From NCBI GenBank assembly GCA_003538625.1, contig DPRR01000006.1:310001-374000 (forward strand): a stretch of DNA of 64,000 bases, in the 5' to 3' direction. Below are positions 62,245 through 64,000 of the stretch, piece by piece. A model generated the notes under the pieces. The model did not search any database. It saw only the letters and a program-made list of their open reading frames with translations, and was not told where the DNA came from. Source of the stretch: Ignavibacteriales bacterium (lineage in GTDB: Bacteria; Bacteroidota; Ignavibacteria; Ignavibacteriales; Ignavibacteriaceae). Both the position numbers and the translations under genes were made by a program. Within the stretch, counting starts at the first letter, position 1; each line of letters starts with the position of its first letter.

Positions 62245-63086
62245 TTACCAACATAAATTGCAACTAAACCTAAAATCATATTTAATTTATAGAAACTACT
62301 TATAAAACTTAGCTTATTATTCCATTTTTGCTCATACAAAAATTTTATACAAAGAATTAATAACGGATTTACAAATACCATTATCATTATAAAATATTCA
62401 ATTTTGTATAATCGAAAAATGAACGGATAAAAAGTAAAGACAACTAATAGAATAGTTATTATAACAATCAGTTGTTTTGATTTGGATATTCCGTACAGGA
62501 TTGGAAATGTTCCGTAGTTTAACTTTGAGTCTCCCTCAATATCCTGTATATCCTTTACAATTTCTCTTATTAAATTTACCAGGAATGCAAATAAGGCCGG
62601 AATAATTGCAGACAATGGATTACCGGAGACATAGCCGCCATAAATAAATGCCATGCCGGCTAAAAAGGCAATAATTATGTTGCCAATTAATGGTTTTTGT
62701 TTAAATAAATAAGAATAAAAAAATAATAATGTTATTGAGATAACTACTATTATTAAAAGCGTGATTGATAAATAAGCTGATATAATAACTGCAATAAGAT
62801 TTAGAAATCGATATTCAAACAATGCTTCTTTTTTAGTTAAAACTCCTAAAACCAAAATTCTTTTGGGATGAGATATCTTATCAATTTCAACATCATAAAT
62901 ATCGTTTATAATATTTCCTGCAGCCGTAACTAATGCTGCCGCTAATGATGCCAGAACGATCGTAATTAAATGTGATTGCACATTTCCGGAAATAATTATT
63001 GCAACTACTACAACAAAAAATGTAATTGCAACATTAGTTGGACGAGTGATTTTTATGAAGGCAAATATTTTTTTTGAAAAATTCAT
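62241..63086 (-). CDS. UbiA family prenyltransferase
   Basis: The 281-residue membrane protein has eight or nine helices and both Asp-rich prenyl-diphosphate sites: NDIYDVEIDKISHPKRIL and DIQDIEGDSKLN. The pattern and length are closest to the geranylgeranylglycerol-phosphate geranylgeranyltransferase or homogentisate-type members often encoded in Bacteroidota; the aromatic or lipid acceptor is unknown. It overlaps rnhB and leads the rnhB-yraN operon. Confidence 0.9.
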   Translation of the reverse strand: MNFSKKIFAFIKITRPTNVAITFFVVVVAIIISGNVQSHLITIVLASLAAALVTAAGNIINDIYDVEIDKISHPKRILVLGVLTKKEALFEYRFLNLIAVIISAYLSITLLIIVVISITLLFFYSYLFKQKPLIGNIIIAFLAGMAFIYGGYVSGNPLSAIIPALFAFLVNLIREIVKDIQDIEGDSKLNYGTFPILYGISKSKQLIVIITILLVVFTFYPFIFRLYKIEYFIMIMVFVNPLLILCIKFLYEQKWNNKLSFISSFYKLNMILGLVAIYVGK

Positions 63087-63160
63087 TGATAATAAAAAAT
63101 GCTACATTAAAATAATTTAAGCAGCATTTAATATGAAACAATAAATTATGTAAAAGCAAT

Positions 63161-64000
63161 CTATTTCATCAATATAAATTTCATAGTTTTACCAAGTTTA
63201 TCTTCAACTAAATTCCCATCTTCATTACTAAATTTAATTTGATAAAAATACACTCCGCTGGCAAGTCCGATAAAATTATGCGTAATAATGTGTTTACCCG
63301 CCAATAAATTACCATCAATTACTTTAGCAATCTCTTTACCAAGTACATCATACACAGTTAAAGTAACATAAGCATCTTTAGGCTGCTCAAACCGAAAAGT
63401 TGTAGTTGAATTAAATGGATTTGGATAATTCTGATACAGTACATAATTAGATGGATAGATAATTGTATCGGGATTTTCTACTTGCGGCGATACAACAATT
63501 CCCTTTGTTAAGGATTCAACAAAATAATCATAAAACAATTTCGCTATTCCAGCATTATATTTTAAATGACTTATACTTGAACGATTATTCTTTCCTATTC
63601 CACCAATTAAAGCAGTAACCACTTCTACAGTATCACCAATATGCATATTTACAGGACCAGACATCAACATCATTCTTCTATCGCCTGGTACATCGGTAAT
63701 TCCGTCAATTTGCCCGATTCCTGTTACGGGATCTCCGGGCAGCATATACGTTCCATATCCAATAAATTCAATTCCCAATTGTTGAGTAGGATATCGAGGG
63801 ACAGGTAAAAACCCTCCCATCATATTGTAAAATTCCAATGTTCCATTATAATTAAAGCCTGGGTCACTAAAATAATCACCCGTGCGGTGCAAAATGGCAA
63901 CTGTTAATGGTTTATCGTTAAAATATTTATAACCTTTTTTCCATTTGAAATTAATAATCGCACTGTCAGATAAGTTACCTGTATAATAAGCACTTCCCTG
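63161..64000 (-). CDS. Secreted protein with type IX sorting domain (N-terminus outside window)
   Basis: The frame is open from the stop at 63161 through base 64000, so at least 279 residues belong to a longer protein whose start lies outside. The end is a type IX sorting domain: LYQNYPNPFNSTTTFRFEQP, VTLTVYDVLGKEIAKV and GVYFYQIKF. Before it is a region (ERF-like GYGTYMLPGDPVTGIGQIDG, DVPGDRRMMLMSGP) of a kind seen in large secreted proteins of this group; I do not recognise its function. Confidence 0.85.
   Translation of the reverse strand, partial: QGSAYYTGNLSDSAIINFKWKKGYKYFNDKPLTVAILHRTGDYFSDPGFNYNGTLEFYNMMGGFLPVPRYPTQQLGIEFIGYGTYMLPGDPVTGIGQIDGITDVPGDRRMMLMSGPVNMHIGDTVEVVTALIGGIGKNNRSSISHLKYNAGIAKLFYDYFVESLTKGIVVSPQVENPDTIIYPSNYVLYQNYPNPFNSTTTFRFEQPKDAYVTLTVYDVLGKEIAKVIDGNLLAGKHIITHNFIGLASGVYFYQIKFSNEDGNLVEDKLGKTMKFILMK

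Noticed and set aside
1..64000. CRISPR arrays, rRNA genes and prophage
   Set aside because: I saw no regularly spaced repeat array, no rRNA sequence and no phage structural or integrase gene.

Overview
The window is AT-rich DNA from a Gram-negative bacterium of the Ignavibacteria/Chlorobi side of the Bacteroidota. The evidence is the two secreted proteins with a YQNYPNPFN-type C-terminal sorting domain (type IX secretion), a Reg_prop/Y_Y_Y hybrid two-component sensor with AraC output, a BshA (bacillithiol) gene, split methylmalonyl-CoA mutase subunits and many Bacteroidota-style intergenic palindromes. Most of the window is ordinary chromosome: housekeeping, envelope and central metabolism genes in short operons.

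Layout. 1-6.8 kb: small stress and envelope genes (VOC, OsmC, fasciclin, MarC), a PLP decarboxylase with an MprF-like acyltransferase, and a SCO1/PCu(A)C copper pair. 6.8-22 kb: a large redox-signalling locus made of two divergent modules around a 650-bp control region. Module A (minus strand, reading from 14030 down to 6800) is Tat-exported Fe-S protein, NrfD-like quinone protein, 13-heme cytochrome c, heme-type sensor kinase, and two response regulators fused to H-protein-like domains. Module B (plus strand, 14682 to 21964) is a small membrane-anchor protein, an anchored H-protein-like protein, Fe-S protein without Tat signal, a second NrfD, a Cys-rich degenerate H-like protein, a second heme-type sensor kinase, an NtrC-family sigma-54 activator and an archaemetzincin. 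A sigma-54-type promoter and two perfect palindromes lie upstream of module B. 22-30 kb: M48 protease, LemA, zinc ribbon, SRPBCC, PepSY-like lipoprotein, C69 dipeptidase, GAF-PP2C phosphatase and an MddA-like methyltransferase. 30-37.5 kb: methyltransferase, a monooxygenase gene broken by an in-frame stop, a second PLP decarboxylase and the hybrid sensor. 37.7-46 kb: mutA-mutB interrupted by a four-helix-bundle (S23) cassette with inverted ends, then a REP/RAYT element flanked by a 62-bp duplication of the mutB 3' end, a lipoprotein, and an AbiE toxin-antitoxin locus whose toxin gene is frameshifted, then tRNA-Arg(CCT). 46-64 kb: sugar/nucleotide enzymes, bshA operon, a secreted deacetylase, SulP transporter, uvrA, mlaEFD, yraN, rnhB, a UbiA prenyltransferase and a truncated secreted protein.

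The best candidate for an undescribed system is the 6.8-22 kb locus. At least four of its proteins carry an H-protein (GcvH)-like fold that lacks the lipoyl lysine. Three carry the same short membrane anchor with an Asp at its end. Three carry the same T-M-[YFM]-D-G-G motif in a C-terminal tail, and a fourth has a diverged tail. One of the two kinases has a zinc ribbon inserted inside its ATPase domain. I infer a membrane redox complex that exchanges electrons between quinone and multiheme cytochrome and is sensed and regulated by its own heme kinases. The function of the H-like proteins is unknown.
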